Of a stretch of DNA of 64,000 nucleotides, positions 36,685 to 45,149 are shown in pieces. The translations under genes were made by a program, and so were the position numbers. This stretch comes from Virgibacillus necropolis (GTDB lineage Bacteria; Bacillota; Bacilli; Bacillales; Amphibacillaceae): contig NZ_CP022437.1 in the NCBI RefSeq assembly GCF_002224365.1, positions 2,790,001 through 2,854,000 on the forward strand. Direction: 5' to 3'. The number at the start of each line of letters is the position of its first letter. Position 1 is the first letter of the stretch. Below the pieces are notes generated by a model that had not been told where the DNA came from, did not search any database, and saw nothing but the letters and a program-made list of their open reading frames with translations.

Positions 36685-37006
36685 GAAAAGCATCGCATAT
36701 AGGAGGCTGCTGAAAAGGTTAAATATAGTACAAAATATGTGGATCTACCATCGCAACTTCGAATATACTGCGCGCACCTTAGGGCGAGTGTCGAGTCTCC
36801 TCGAACTGCCGTCCTGCGGGGTCTCGACGATCTCTTGCTTCCCGCAGGATAAGGAATGCTCCCCCTGAAAAGGCATCGCACGAAGAAAAAATGCTTTTCT
36901 TTTTCGAGGAGTCTCCGTATATTCGAGATGCTAAGGTAAGGTGAAAAGTTAAATTGTTAAAATCCATCACTTTTTCAGTAGCCTCGCCTATAGCGGTGCT
37001 TTTTTA
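36685..37006. mobile_element. GC-rich MITE-like repeat within a terminator-like hairpin
   Basis: Inner ends GAGGCTGCTGAAAAG (from about 36701) and CTTTTTCAGTAGCCTC (to about 36987) are inverted repeats. Outside them, AAAAGCATCGCATATAG and CTATAGCGGTGCTTTTTT are also complementary. The interior of about 290 bp is unusually GC-rich (GTCGAGTCTCCTCGAACTG, CCTGCGGGGTCTCGACGA) and has no credible gene. It fills the gap between the AMP-binding fragment and the EamA gene; the rest of 37007-37061 is featureless. Confidence 0.6.
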
Positions 37007-37061
37007 ATTACCTAATTTATAGTGTAGTTGGGCAAACTTACCGAAGCGCTTTTATCTCTCC

Positions 37062-37955
37062 CTATTTGTTAGAAATTGTCCGGTTAAAATACCTCTTGCG
37101 TTGATAGGTTGACAGAATAACTCCACCAACGATTAACAACGACCCCAATATCTCTACTAGTGTAATTGGTTTAAATAACAAAACTAGGCCCACAATCATC
37201 GCTACAAAAGGCTCCAAATTCGCTAACATCGATGCCTTTGAAGCATCCACATGGCGGATATTATTATTCCATAGAAGCGTCGCTACACCGTGTACAACGA
37301 TTGCCGTACCAATTAAAAATGCCCAGTCGCCAGTACTAGCACTTAATCGTATCGGATTATCCATTAAAAATGCAAATGGAATAGATACCATGAAACCAAC
37401 AACATTAGAATAAAGCGTAACACTAAGTGGATCGATTCGTTGTGATAGTAATCTCGTTATAATAATCATTATTGCAAAAGAAATCATCGTAACAACGATC
37501 CACATCAAACCTTGTTCAACATGAATGGACGATAGACTTCCTTTTGTAACTACAAAGAAAATCCCAATAATAGCTACAAAAGACCCTAGTATCATGCGAA
37601 TTGTTACTTTTTCTTTTAAAAATATGGCTGCCAAAAAACCAGTTAAAATAGGTGTAGTCGCTAAAATTAATGCAGATAATGTTGTATCAGCCGTTTGCAT
37701 CCCCACAAAAAATGTCCACTGATTAATATAAACCCCAACAATACCTAGAACTAAAATAGCTAGTAAATCTTTTCTATTTATCCGTTTAAAATGTCTTTTA
37801 TAGGCGGCAATTCCAATTAAGAACAGTACAACAAATAAAAGTCGAAGCATGGTTAACATAGACGGAGAAAATTCCTGTACTAAAATTTTTCCAAAGATAA
37901 AATTACTGCCCCACATCACTATGCAAAACGTTAACCAAGAATAAGCCTTTAACAT
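37062..37955 (-). CDS. EamA/DMT family transporter
   Basis: A 297-residue ten-helix protein with two EamA repeats (about 5-140 and 150-290). The first helix has the pattern FCIVMWGSNFIFGKIL and the second repeat ends NLEPFVAMIVGLVLL. Drug/metabolite transporters of this type export small metabolites or amino acids; the substrate is not deducible. ATG behind a weak AAAGGGAC. It is convergent with the MITE-like region and divergent from padR, with about 120 bases between. Confidence 0.88.
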   Translation of the reverse strand: MLKAYSWLTFCIVMWGSNFIFGKILVQEFSPSMLTMLRLLFVVLFLIGIAAYKRHFKRINRKDLLAILVLGIVGVYINQWTFFVGMQTADTTLSALILATTPILTGFLAAIFLKEKVTIRMILGSFVAIIGIFFVVTKGSLSSIHVEQGLMWIVVTMISFAIMIIITRLLSQRIDPLSVTLYSNVVGFMVSIPFAFLMDNPIRLSASTGDWAFLIGTAIVVHGVATLLWNNNIRHVDASKASMLANLEPFVAMIVGLVLLFKPITLVEILGSLLIVGGVILSTYQRKRYFNRTISNK

Positions 37956-38059
37956 ATGTATTCAGGTCCCTTTCCATCCAAAATCATTACTAAATTCAAC
38001 TATACCGCACTATAACGTCGAATTGAAACAAAGCGTATTTTTAGCTGTGTCATAAAAAT

Positions 38060-38088
38060 TTGTATTTTTATTCCACACCTTGTATACT
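38060..38088 (+). promoter_or_regulatory. Promoter of the padR-chrA operon
   Basis: TTGTAT and TATACT separated by 17 bases, with TG directly before the -10. The expected start point falls at the left edge of the palindrome at 38091. Confidence 0.75.
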
Positions 38089-38090
38089 TG

Positions 38091-38120
38091 TTATCGAAAA
38101 CCGATATTGGATTCCGATAA
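38091..38120. promoter_or_regulatory. PadR operator-like palindrome
   Basis: A 30-bp dyad: outer arms TTATCG/CGATAA and inner blocks AA, CC, ATAT, GG, TT mirror each other, with mismatches only at regularly spaced positions. It lies between the -10 box and the padR RBS, an ideal position for autorepression by the PadR dimer. Confidence 0.75.
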
Positions 38121-38136
38121 CGAAGGGAGGATTAAT

Positions 38137-38442
38137 TTGGATAATAAAGTGCTCAGAAAATTGTTTTTGGGATTCATTCAAATCCATATTCTGCATCATG
38201 CAAAAGAAGAAGCAATCTATGGTTCTTGGATGTTAGAAGAATTGCGTGAACATGGCTATGAAATCAGTGCGGGGACACTATATCCAATTCTTCACACCAT
38301 GGAAGTGGATCAATTATTGAAAAAGGAAGATGTAAAAGTGAATGGAAAAATAAGAAAGTACTATCAGATTACAAGTAAGGGTGAAGAAGTGCTAAATGAA
38401 GCCCGAGCAAAAGCATATGAACTTTTTAAAGAAATTAACTAA
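38137..38442 (+). CDS. PadR family transcriptional regulator
   Basis: A 101-residue winged-helix repressor of the short PadR-2 class, with the family helices IQIHILHHAKEEAIYGSWMLEEL and the wing motif SAGTLYPILHTMEVDQLLK, ending in YYQITSKGEEVLNEAR. TTG start at 38137 behind GAAGGGAGG; the longer frame to 38080 would run through the promoter and operator. It is the first gene of a two-gene unit with the chromate transporter 18 bases downstream, so it probably represses this operon in response to chromate or related stress (inference). Confidence 0.88.
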   Translation: MDNKVLRKLFLGFIQIHILHHAKEEAIYGSWMLEELREHGYEISAGTLYPILHTMEVDQLLKKEDVKVNGKIRKYYQITSKGEEVLNEARAKAYELFKEIN

Positions 38443-38460
38443 CGAAACTGAGGTGATTAC

Positions 38461-39666
38461 GTGGAAAAACAGACTAATAAAAAGAACCGTTTCCAGATCC
38501 TTATAGAAATTCTATTCGCTTCAACTAAGTTAGGACTCACTTCATTTGGCGGTCCAGTTGCCCATTTGGCTTACTTTAAAGATGAATATATTGATCGGCG
38601 TAAATGGTTGGATGAAAAAACCTACACAGATATTATTGCCCTTTGTCAATTCCTCCCTGGTCCTGCAAGTAGCCAAGTGGGGATTGCAATAGGCATGATG
38701 CGTGGCGGGCTTCTTGGTGGGATAATATCATGGATTGGGTTTACAGTTCCCTCAATCATTGTTCTAATTATTTTTGCGTTGCTTTATCAAAACTTTTCTT
38801 TAGGAGACGCCGGATTTATTCATAGCTTAAAAATAGTAGCCGTAGCGGTTGTATTACATGCTTTGATAGGATTAGGGAAGAAATTAACACCAGATAAGAC
38901 CAGACTCGCTATAGCCATTGTAGCTGCCACAGTTATGTTAATTTATCCATCAGCATGGATGCAAATTCTACTAATTGTAGGAGCAGGAATGGTGGGTCTA
39001 AAACTCTTTAAAAATAGAGCAGAGTCAAAAGTGAAACCTTTTTCTGTGAACATATCGAAGAAAACAGGAATTATTTCATTAAGTATACTTGTTTTTTCAC
39101 TTATTGCACTTCCGATATTAACAAAGCTCACGGATAATCCCCTAGTGAATATATTCGATATATTTTTTAGAGTTGGGTCATTAGTTTTTGGTGGAGGACA
39201 TGTAGTATTACCGATGATTGAACGAGAGATTGTGCCTCATGGTTTGATGACAGCCGATCAGTTTCTAGCCGGATATGGAATGGCTCAAGCTGTACCTGGA
39301 CCATTGTTTACGTTCTCCAGTTATTTAGGAACGATGATGGAAGGAATCCCAGGTGCAATAGTAGCCACAATTGGCATATTTTTACCATCATTTTTGCTTA
39401 TTGTAGCAGCTTTACCGTTTCTGAATGGATTACGTAAACGTTCTTCATTCCAAGGAATTCTGATGGGTGTTAATGCAAGTGTTGTTGGAATTTTACTTGC
39501 AGCATTCTATGATCCCGTTATAAAAAGTTCCATTTTTGATGCCTCGGACTTCGCCTTAGGTATTATATTATTCGCATTACTAAACATTTGGAAAGTACCA
39601 GCTTGGCTTATCGTCATATTAGGCGTTCTAGGTGGATATGTTCTTAACATTATTGGTTCACTATAA
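38461..39666 (+). CDS. chrA: Chromate transporter ChrA (two-domain)
   Basis: A 401-residue CHR-family anion transporter with two homologous halves. Motifs are TSFGGPVAHLAYFKDEYI and QFLPGPASSQVGIAIGMMRGG in the first half and GGGHVVLPMIEREIV plus GYGMAQAVPGPLFTFSSYLG in the second. ChrA exports chromate and may act on other oxyanions. GTG start behind GAGGTG. Control by the adjacent PadR protein mirrors the known Bacillus arrangement of padR-like regulators with chrA genes. Confidence 0.92.
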   Translation: MEKQTNKKNRFQILIEILFASTKLGLTSFGGPVAHLAYFKDEYIDRRKWLDEKTYTDIIALCQFLPGPASSQVGIAIGMMRGGLLGGIISWIGFTVPSIIVLIIFALLYQNFSLGDAGFIHSLKIVAVAVVLHALIGLGKKLTPDKTRLAIAIVAATVMLIYPSAWMQILLIVGAGMVGLKLFKNRAESKVKPFSVNISKKTGIISLSILVFSLIALPILTKLTDNPLVNIFDIFFRVGSLVFGGGHVVLPMIEREIVPHGLMTADQFLAGYGMAQAVPGPLFTFSSYLGTMMEGIPGAIVATIGIFLPSFLLIVAALPFLNGLRKRSSFQGILMGVNASVVGILLAAFYDPVIKSSIFDASDFALGIILFALLNIWKVPAWLIVILGVLGGYVLNIIGSL

Positions 39667-39705
39667 TCTTAGAGGATGTCAGCGAATGATGACATCCTCT
39701 AAGAT
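39666..39705 (+). terminator. Hairpin after chrA
   Basis: A perfect 16-bp stem, ATCTTAGAGGATGTCA with TGACATCCTCTAAGAT, begins at the stop codon. The T-tract is weak (TTTAATGCTGTTT), so termination may be partial. Confidence 0.7.
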
Positions 39706-39841
39706 TTAATGCTGTTTGATACTAACATAACTGTCTGAATTTGAGATTGTATGTCTTTCTTTGTCGAAAGCATTTACAAAAAAACCTAAATCATGCATAA
39801 TACTGAATGGTTATTCGTGAAAAATAGGAGGATTTAAACAA

Positions 39842-40024
39842 GTGAAAACAAAATTAATGCAGTCTATTAACACAAAAAGACAAGAAATGATCCATTTGGC
39901 AATGAACAAAGGATTTACCAACAAGGAAACAGTGAAATGTAGTAAAGAACTTGACAGCCTACTTGATTTACATATGAAGGTTAAGACTACAACGCCTCTT
40001 TACTCTTCCTCCTCAATTGGTTAA
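39842..40024 (+). CDS. Spo0E-like aspartyl-phosphate phosphatase
   Basis: A 60-residue protein with the family motif MIHLAMNKGFTNKETVKCSKELDSLLD. In Spo0E proteins the serine-containing SQELD helix (here SKELD) docks onto Spo0A~P and removes the phosphate, delaying sporulation. The usual Q is K here. GTG start behind AGGAGG. A monogenic unit, followed by AAGCAAC/GTTGCTT and a strong terminator at 40098. Confidence 0.85.
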   Translation: MKTKLMQSINTKRQEMIHLAMNKGFTNKETVKCSKELDSLLDLHMKVKTTTPLYSSSSIG

Positions 40025-40097
40025 GCAACTGCCTATGTTGCTTCTATATATGATAATTAAGTCTAATCAATAGATAAGGAAAAAGAGATAGTTTATC

Positions 40098-40126
40098 AAA
40101 GAGCAAAGCCATTGCTCTTTTTTTTA
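40098..40126 (+). terminator. Terminator downstream of the Spo0E-like gene
   Basis: AAAGAGCAA pairs with TTGCTCTTT and the T run continues for eight bases. Confidence 0.85.
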
Positions 40127-40243
40127 TAGTCAACAACAAATTGCCAGCTTAATATTACATTAAGGTTACAATTCGTTAATAAGTATTTAATATTTCTGAA
40201 ATTTTGTTATACTTGAGACAAATTTACTATAGGGGGTAAAACA

Positions 40244-40393
40244 ATGAATCCACTCACCTTAAATATAAAGTTGTCTCAAGCATTTAAACATAAATTAGAT
40301 AGAGAGCTTACAAACAATGAGGAAGATTTTATAAAGTGGATTGTAGAACAAGAAATTGATAAAAAACGATTAAAAGAGGCACTCACCTTTTAG
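40244..40393 (+). CDS. 49-residue hypothetical protein
   Basis: A short ORF starting MNPLTLNIKLSQAFKHKLDR behind the RBS AGGGGGT, ending KKRLKEALTF. It is charged, probably two helices, without membrane segments. It follows the terminator of the Spo0E-like gene by about 120 bases, which include TTGTTATACTTGAG-type promoter-like sequence, so it may be an independent unit. No family recognised. The neighbouring region 40394-40590 contains only a T10 run and decayed sequence. Confidence 0.5.
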   Translation: MNPLTLNIKLSQAFKHKLDRELTNNEEDFIKWIVEQEIDKKRLKEALTF

Positions 40394-40593
40394 GCATTTT
40401 TTATCACTATAAATGGGGCCAGCAATAATGACAAGCCCTAATTTTCTAATTCACACTGTTTCTTTGTAATTCTTCCATCCATTTCAGCATTCAATGGGTG
40501 TTCCATATCCACCTAACTTAATAATTTTGTCTGGGCCAACCAATAAAGGTTGTCTTTTTTTTTTACACTGAAAGAAGTATAAAAGTACAAAAT

Positions 40594-42747
40594 CTACTTC
40601 TTAAACTCCATTCTCCAACTGAAATAATCGTTAGACGGGTTCTTTTCATAATGTAAATATGCATTAAATTTATTGCCTTTTTTACTTGCTAAACCTTTCA
40701 CATACGCAGTTCCATTAGTCAATAAGGATTTTACCATTGTTTTCGTTGGCTTTTTCTTCATCGTTGCCAGGTATTTATCATTCTTCCAAATAACAAATTT
40801 GCATCCACTCTTCCAATTACTACATCCGAACCCTTTTTTGCCTTCAATAATCGTACCGTCACATTGTGGACATTTTCCAAGGGGTTCTCTTGAGATTGTA
40901 GTTGATGTTAATTGATTGATAATCCCCGCTTGATCAACTCTAATCGTTTCAACTGATTTCCTGGTGAAGTCAAAAACAACACGTAAAAATTCATCTTTCA
41001 TTACTGAACCTTTTTCGATATCTGCTAATGTTTTTTCCAGACGTCCTGTAAATTCCAAGTCAAATATCTCGTGAACAGGAAAGGTTTCTACCAGTTTTGT
41101 TCCAAGTTCTGTACTTGCTAGATTTTTATTTTGAGCGGTGATATACCCTACATCTTTTAGCTTTTTAATCGTTTCTGCTCTGGTTGCTGGGGTACCAATG
41201 CTGAATCCAGTTAAGACACCGCCCATTATTTCCTCGACATCATCTTCCTTTATCCCTTTTCCGCACGTTTCCATGACCCGAAGCAAGGTTTTTTCCGTAT
41301 GGCTCTTCGGTGGTTTGGTAACATGACTAGAAACCTCTGAATCTACCACATTTACTTGGTCACTTTTCTGGACGAGAGGTAGCAATATATCCTTCGACTG
41401 GATTTTCTCAACCTTCTTCCACCCTTCCACTAGTTGGACCTTACCCTTGGAATGGAATAACCCCTTTGCCTCTATATCGGATACTTTTGTAATTAACTTT
41501 GTTTCTTCATATAAAGCTATAGGCATGAATTGCATGATAAAACGATTTTTAATCGCTGTATAGACTAATTGTTGGTCACCACTCAAACGAGAAGGCTTCA
41601 TGTAAGTAGGAATAATCGCACTGTGACTTTCAACTTTTGCACTATTAAATACGCGCTTTGATTTCATGAACTTGATTTCATCTTTATAGGGTAGACTTTC
41701 TGAAAGCGTCTTTAAAACGTTTGCCGCTTTTCCTACTAGACTATCATCCAGTGCTGTACTTGACGTACGCGGATACGTAATAAACTTCTTTTCATATAAT
41801 GACTGGGCAACCTTCAACACTTTATCTGACGTCCATCCATTATATTTATTGGTAATGTAACCTTGTAGATTAGATAGGTTAAACAGAAATGGCGGGAATT
41901 CTTTCTTCTTCTCAACTTGTTTATCAATAATAATTGCTTGTTTATCGGAAAGTTGATTTTGGATAGATTCTAGGAGTTGCTTTTCCTTGAACTTTTCTGT
42001 CTTCCCTTCCGTGTATGTACCCTGAAACGCATTGTTATCAACCGTTTGAAAGGTAGCTGTTAATTTGTAATAGTTTTCAGGAACAAAGTTTTCTATTTCC
42101 TTATCTCGATCATAAATAATTTTTAAAGTTGGCAGTAAAACCCTGCCTATATTCAGAGCTTTTCCGCTTCCTTTTTGATATTTCAATGTTGCAACTGATG
42201 TCAAATTAATCCCGATTACCCAATCAGCCCACTGCCTGCTGATGCCTGCATCTTGCAAAGGCTGCATTAACTCGTTTGGCTTCATTTGATCGATACCTCT
42301 TCGTACTTCATCCGGAGTCCATTCGTTAATCAATAATCGATATACAGGTTTATTTGGTTTCAAATTATTGATAATGCTGTCTCCTATAACTTGTCCTTCC
42401 CTGTCATAATCGCAGGCAGAGATGACTAGCTCAACATCATTTCTGCGCATCAAATACTGAATAATTTTCAATTGTTTCCGAGCTCCACTATCGGCTACAT
42501 CCCTATTTCGCGGATTACTTTTTACTTTGTATTTGAATTCTTCTGGGATGAATGGAAAATTGTCCATCTTCCATCGAGCCATTTTACTTTCATAATCCTT
42601 TGCATCAAAAAGTTGAAGAAGGTGCCCAAATGCCCAAGTAATAATAAAGCCATTCCCTTCAAAATAGCCATCTTTTTTATCTTTAATTTTAAGAGCATCT
42701 GCAATGTTTTTTGCCACTGAGGGCTTTTCAGCTAAAATTAATCTCAT
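40594..42747 (-). CDS. topB: DNA topoisomerase III
   Basis: A 717-residue type IA topoisomerase. The TOPRIM domain opens LILAEKPSVAKNIADALK and has the DYDREGQ metal triad near residue 100. The catalytic tyrosine lies in KKFITYPRTSSTAL. One C-terminal zinc-ribbon is visible (CPQCDGTIIEGKKGFGCSNW). It decatenates single-strand-containing DNA during replication and recombination. The ATG at 42747 gives the canonical MRLILAEKPS start and has GAGTG upstream; GTG at 42756 is the alternative. 42748-42985 shows only a weak CTTGAAG/CTTCAAG inverted repeat. Confidence 0.92.
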   Translation of the reverse strand: MRLILAEKPSVAKNIADALKIKDKKDGYFEGNGFIITWAFGHLLQLFDAKDYESKMARWKMDNFPFIPEEFKYKVKSNPRNRDVADSGARKQLKIIQYLMRRNDVELVISACDYDREGQVIGDSIINNLKPNKPVYRLLINEWTPDEVRRGIDQMKPNELMQPLQDAGISRQWADWVIGINLTSVATLKYQKGSGKALNIGRVLLPTLKIIYDRDKEIENFVPENYYKLTATFQTVDNNAFQGTYTEGKTEKFKEKQLLESIQNQLSDKQAIIIDKQVEKKKEFPPFLFNLSNLQGYITNKYNGWTSDKVLKVAQSLYEKKFITYPRTSSTALDDSLVGKAANVLKTLSESLPYKDEIKFMKSKRVFNSAKVESHSAIIPTYMKPSRLSGDQQLVYTAIKNRFIMQFMPIALYEETKLITKVSDIEAKGLFHSKGKVQLVEGWKKVEKIQSKDILLPLVQKSDQVNVVDSEVSSHVTKPPKSHTEKTLLRVMETCGKGIKEDDVEEIMGGVLTGFSIGTPATRAETIKKLKDVGYITAQNKNLASTELGTKLVETFPVHEIFDLEFTGRLEKTLADIEKGSVMKDEFLRVVFDFTRKSVETIRVDQAGIINQLTSTTISREPLGKCPQCDGTIIEGKKGFGCSNWKSGCKFVIWKNDKYLATMKKKPTKTMVKSLLTNGTAYVKGLASKKGNKFNAYLHYEKNPSNDYFSWRMEFKK

Positions 42748-42985
42748 TTTATTCACTCATTTTTCATTCGTATTTTTCTATAGTATACCATGTTTTAAGC
42801 AGTGATGGAACGAATGTTCTTTTTAAAATTCATCTAAGTAAAAATTCTTGAAGCGTCCATAAGTATATCCTTCAAGGAGCGTTATCCCACTTTCAATTCA
42901 TATAAAAGCACTATTACCTATGGATCTACTCTGGGATGATCAATTTGTGAACTCAAGTCTCTTCCTTTATTTATGAAAAGATCTT

Positions 42986-43954
42986 TTATCCATTCTCTTG
43001 TTTTAATGTCAATATGTTAATTTGAGGCGAATTAAATAATCGGAATTTCAAAAAGGAAATCGCGTCACTACTCCCCAATCCGGTGCTCACATATTGTTTA
43101 AGACCTTTATACTCCCACAGACCTTTTACTCGATCTTGTGGTGGAAAGAAACCACCATTTCCATACCATGCCTCCGGAACAAAAAGCGCTCCAATGAATG
43201 GAAGACGAATTTGCCCCCCATGATAATGTCCTGTTATTAATAAATCATAATCACGCAACTTTAAATCAGTCGCGTCTTCTATGTGATCAATCCGAGAATC
43301 AACTACAGGGTAATGGTTGAGCGCAATTAGTACATCGAGGTCTGCTGCTTTATTTAATTCCTCCAATAACCCTTGTTGATAAGTAAGGTATTTTTTATTC
43401 GAAGCATAGGATGGCTTAGGTATTCCATTTGGTATTCCAACGTTTCCTATTGATAACTCAAAGTTTACAAAACTAAGAGTTGCGCCGTCCATCGAAACAG
43501 TTTCGTAACTCTCTAGAAACGTAACCCCTCTTTTCTCCATCCCTTGAACAAATTCACTTTTATTAATGGTTTGGTTCACTTGATAGCTTTCTGGATCCGC
43601 GTTTCCAGGTACATACCATGCATGTTCTTTACCCTTAATACCTTCTAAAACCGTATAAAAAGGTTTATAGTTTGTACTACTGACTCCGTCCATCATATCT
43701 CCCGTAAAAACAATCGCATCATATTCAATAGAATTAATAGCGTTAATCAGCTTTTTTTGATTTTTGCCAAATACCTTTTCATGGAGGTCAGAAATTTGCA
43801 GGATCTTAAAACCGTCCAACTGTTCAGGCAGATCATCTATCGCTATATCTTGTTTTACTACGGTAATACGGTTATTGTCCCAGAATGTATAGATAGCAAG
43901 AACAACCAATACGACTAAAAAAACTACCAAAACCTTACCTCCTATTTTTTTCAA
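42986..43954 (-). CDS. Membrane-anchored calcineurin-like metallophosphoesterase
   Basis: A 322-residue protein with an N-terminal membrane helix (LVVFLVVLVVLAIYTFW). A calcineurin-fold domain follows, with ISDLHE, VFTGDMMDG, PGNADPE (the usual GNHD replaced by GNAD), ALNHYP and ITGHYHGGQ. The family hydrolyses phosphodiesters with a two-metal site; YkuE-like relatives act outside the membrane. The GNAD variant replaces a usual His near the metal site and may alter activity. TTG start behind AAGGAGAGCG. Same direction as the acyltransferase, 77 bases away. Confidence 0.85.
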   Translation of the reverse strand: MKKIGGKVLVVFLVVLVVLAIYTFWDNNRITVVKQDIAIDDLPEQLDGFKILQISDLHEKVFGKNQKKLINAINSIEYDAIVFTGDMMDGVSSTNYKPFYTVLEGIKGKEHAWYVPGNADPESYQVNQTINKSEFVQGMEKRGVTFLESYETVSMDGATLSFVNFELSIGNVGIPNGIPKPSYASNKKYLTYQQGLLEELNKAADLDVLIALNHYPVVDSRIDHIEDATDLKLRDYDLLITGHYHGGQIRLPFIGALFVPEAWYGNGGFFPPQDRVKGLWEYKGLKQYVSTGLGSSDAISFLKFRLFNSPQINILTLKQENG

Positions 43955-44031
43955 AGCTTATCGCTCTCCTTTTAATGCAGAAAACACCCAGTGTTAATTA
44001 ATTTTGATTCCATTTAACTAAATGTCGAAAA

Positions 44032-45114
44032 TCAGGTTGCTTTTTGCTTCCTAACCGTATACTCAGCAAGACCTGGTATAGCCTTATTATCTATTGTTGC
44101 TATTACAGGCTTGTAAATAAGATTTATTGCAAAGGAAGTAATTAGACAAAGTGTAAAAAGCCATAAATAAATAAAAACTGGATACTTCGGTACAAAAATC
44201 AGTCCCGGAAAAAAGGATATGTAAAAAAACATATGTGTCAGCCAAATATTTGTGGAATGATTACCAAAAAAAGTAAAAACTTTTTGTATGAACTCCTTCT
44301 TGTCCATTAGGCAAAAGAGACAAATAAATAGAACTGCTGTAAATGGAGCGATTATCATAGATTCATAAAGTCCATGTATGATTACCAGCGTAATCATACC
44401 GATGCCACACCACGTATTTTTAAATCTTCTAGTGTTAACTTTGTTGTAGAGTTTTGAATAAATCTTTTCTTTTGCAAAAATGATGCCTATTACAAATGCA
44501 AGTTGTGATGTGCCAAATAAGACAATAGCGTTAACCAACATAATTAATATCGTGTTATCCCCTAGATCAATTACATGCTTTATTCTTTGTATATAGGTAA
44601 TCAAATAGATGAAGCCCGAAATTATTAATACAGCAATTGAGCGATTCCTCTTCACCCATTTAATAATAGGAGATGCTAATAAAACTAATATGACATACGT
44701 TTGCAAGTACCACCATGCTCCGTTATAAGAATTGGAGAGCAACGAAAAGTTAAGCAAAAATTCCTTAATTCCTCCTGGGAATGCTTCTGTATTTCCAGTT
44801 AAGAATGCAATACCAATAAACATTAAAAGAATGATCCAAAAGTTGATTAACAGTTTAAAAATTCTTTTGCCGTTCTTTCTTGAGCTGTTTCCTTTGGTTA
44901 GACTAAAAGAAAGACCATACCCACTTGCAAACAAATAGATAGGGACACAAGCATCTCCAAATAAACCGATATAATAAATAAGTGGTACTCCATTGATCAA
45001 AGGGAAGGTTTCGTATAATCCATTCACCTCTTTCCTTGCAAATAAATGAAGGGAAACCATAAATAAAATAGCTATCCCTTGAAGCATTTTCATGTCTCTT
45101 TTTGAGAATTCCAT
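44032..45114 (-). CDS. Acyltransferase family membrane protein (Acyl_transf_3)
   Basis: A 360-residue protein with about ten membrane helices, opening RDMKMLQGIAILFMVSLHLFAR with the family histidine in the first helix. Such proteins transfer acetyl or other acyl groups to sugars or peptides outside the cell. It starts 35 bases after the stop of the lasso exporter gene on the same strand, so it may belong to the lasso transcript as a tailoring enzyme, or it may be an unrelated cell-surface modifier. The sequence alone does not decide. Confidence 0.8.
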   Translation of the reverse strand: MEFSKRDMKMLQGIAILFMVSLHLFARKEVNGLYETFPLINGVPLIYYIGLFGDACVPIYLFASGYGLSFSLTKGNSSRKNGKRIFKLLINFWIILLMFIGIAFLTGNTEAFPGGIKEFLLNFSLLSNSYNGAWWYLQTYVILVLLASPIIKWVKRNRSIAVLIISGFIYLITYIQRIKHVIDLGDNTILIMLVNAIVLFGTSQLAFVIGIIFAKEKIYSKLYNKVNTRRFKNTWCGIGMITLVIIHGLYESMIIAPFTAVLFICLFCLMDKKEFIQKVFTFFGNHSTNIWLTHMFFYISFFPGLIFVPKYPVFIYLWLFTLCLITSFAINLIYKPVIATIDNKAIPGLAEYTVRKQKAT

Positions 45115-45149
45115 GGCTTTTCCCTTCTATCTTTCAATTGATTGCTTAT

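Noticed and set aside
36561-36970. ORFs across the GC-rich element at 36.7-37.0 kb
   Set aside because: They follow the repeat sequence, overlap the AMP-binding fragment gene and have no RBS or family resemblance.
40430-40560. Decayed gene on the minus strand (frames with IIKLGGYGTP and MDGRITKKQ)
   Set aside because: Pieces are too short and match no family that I can name.
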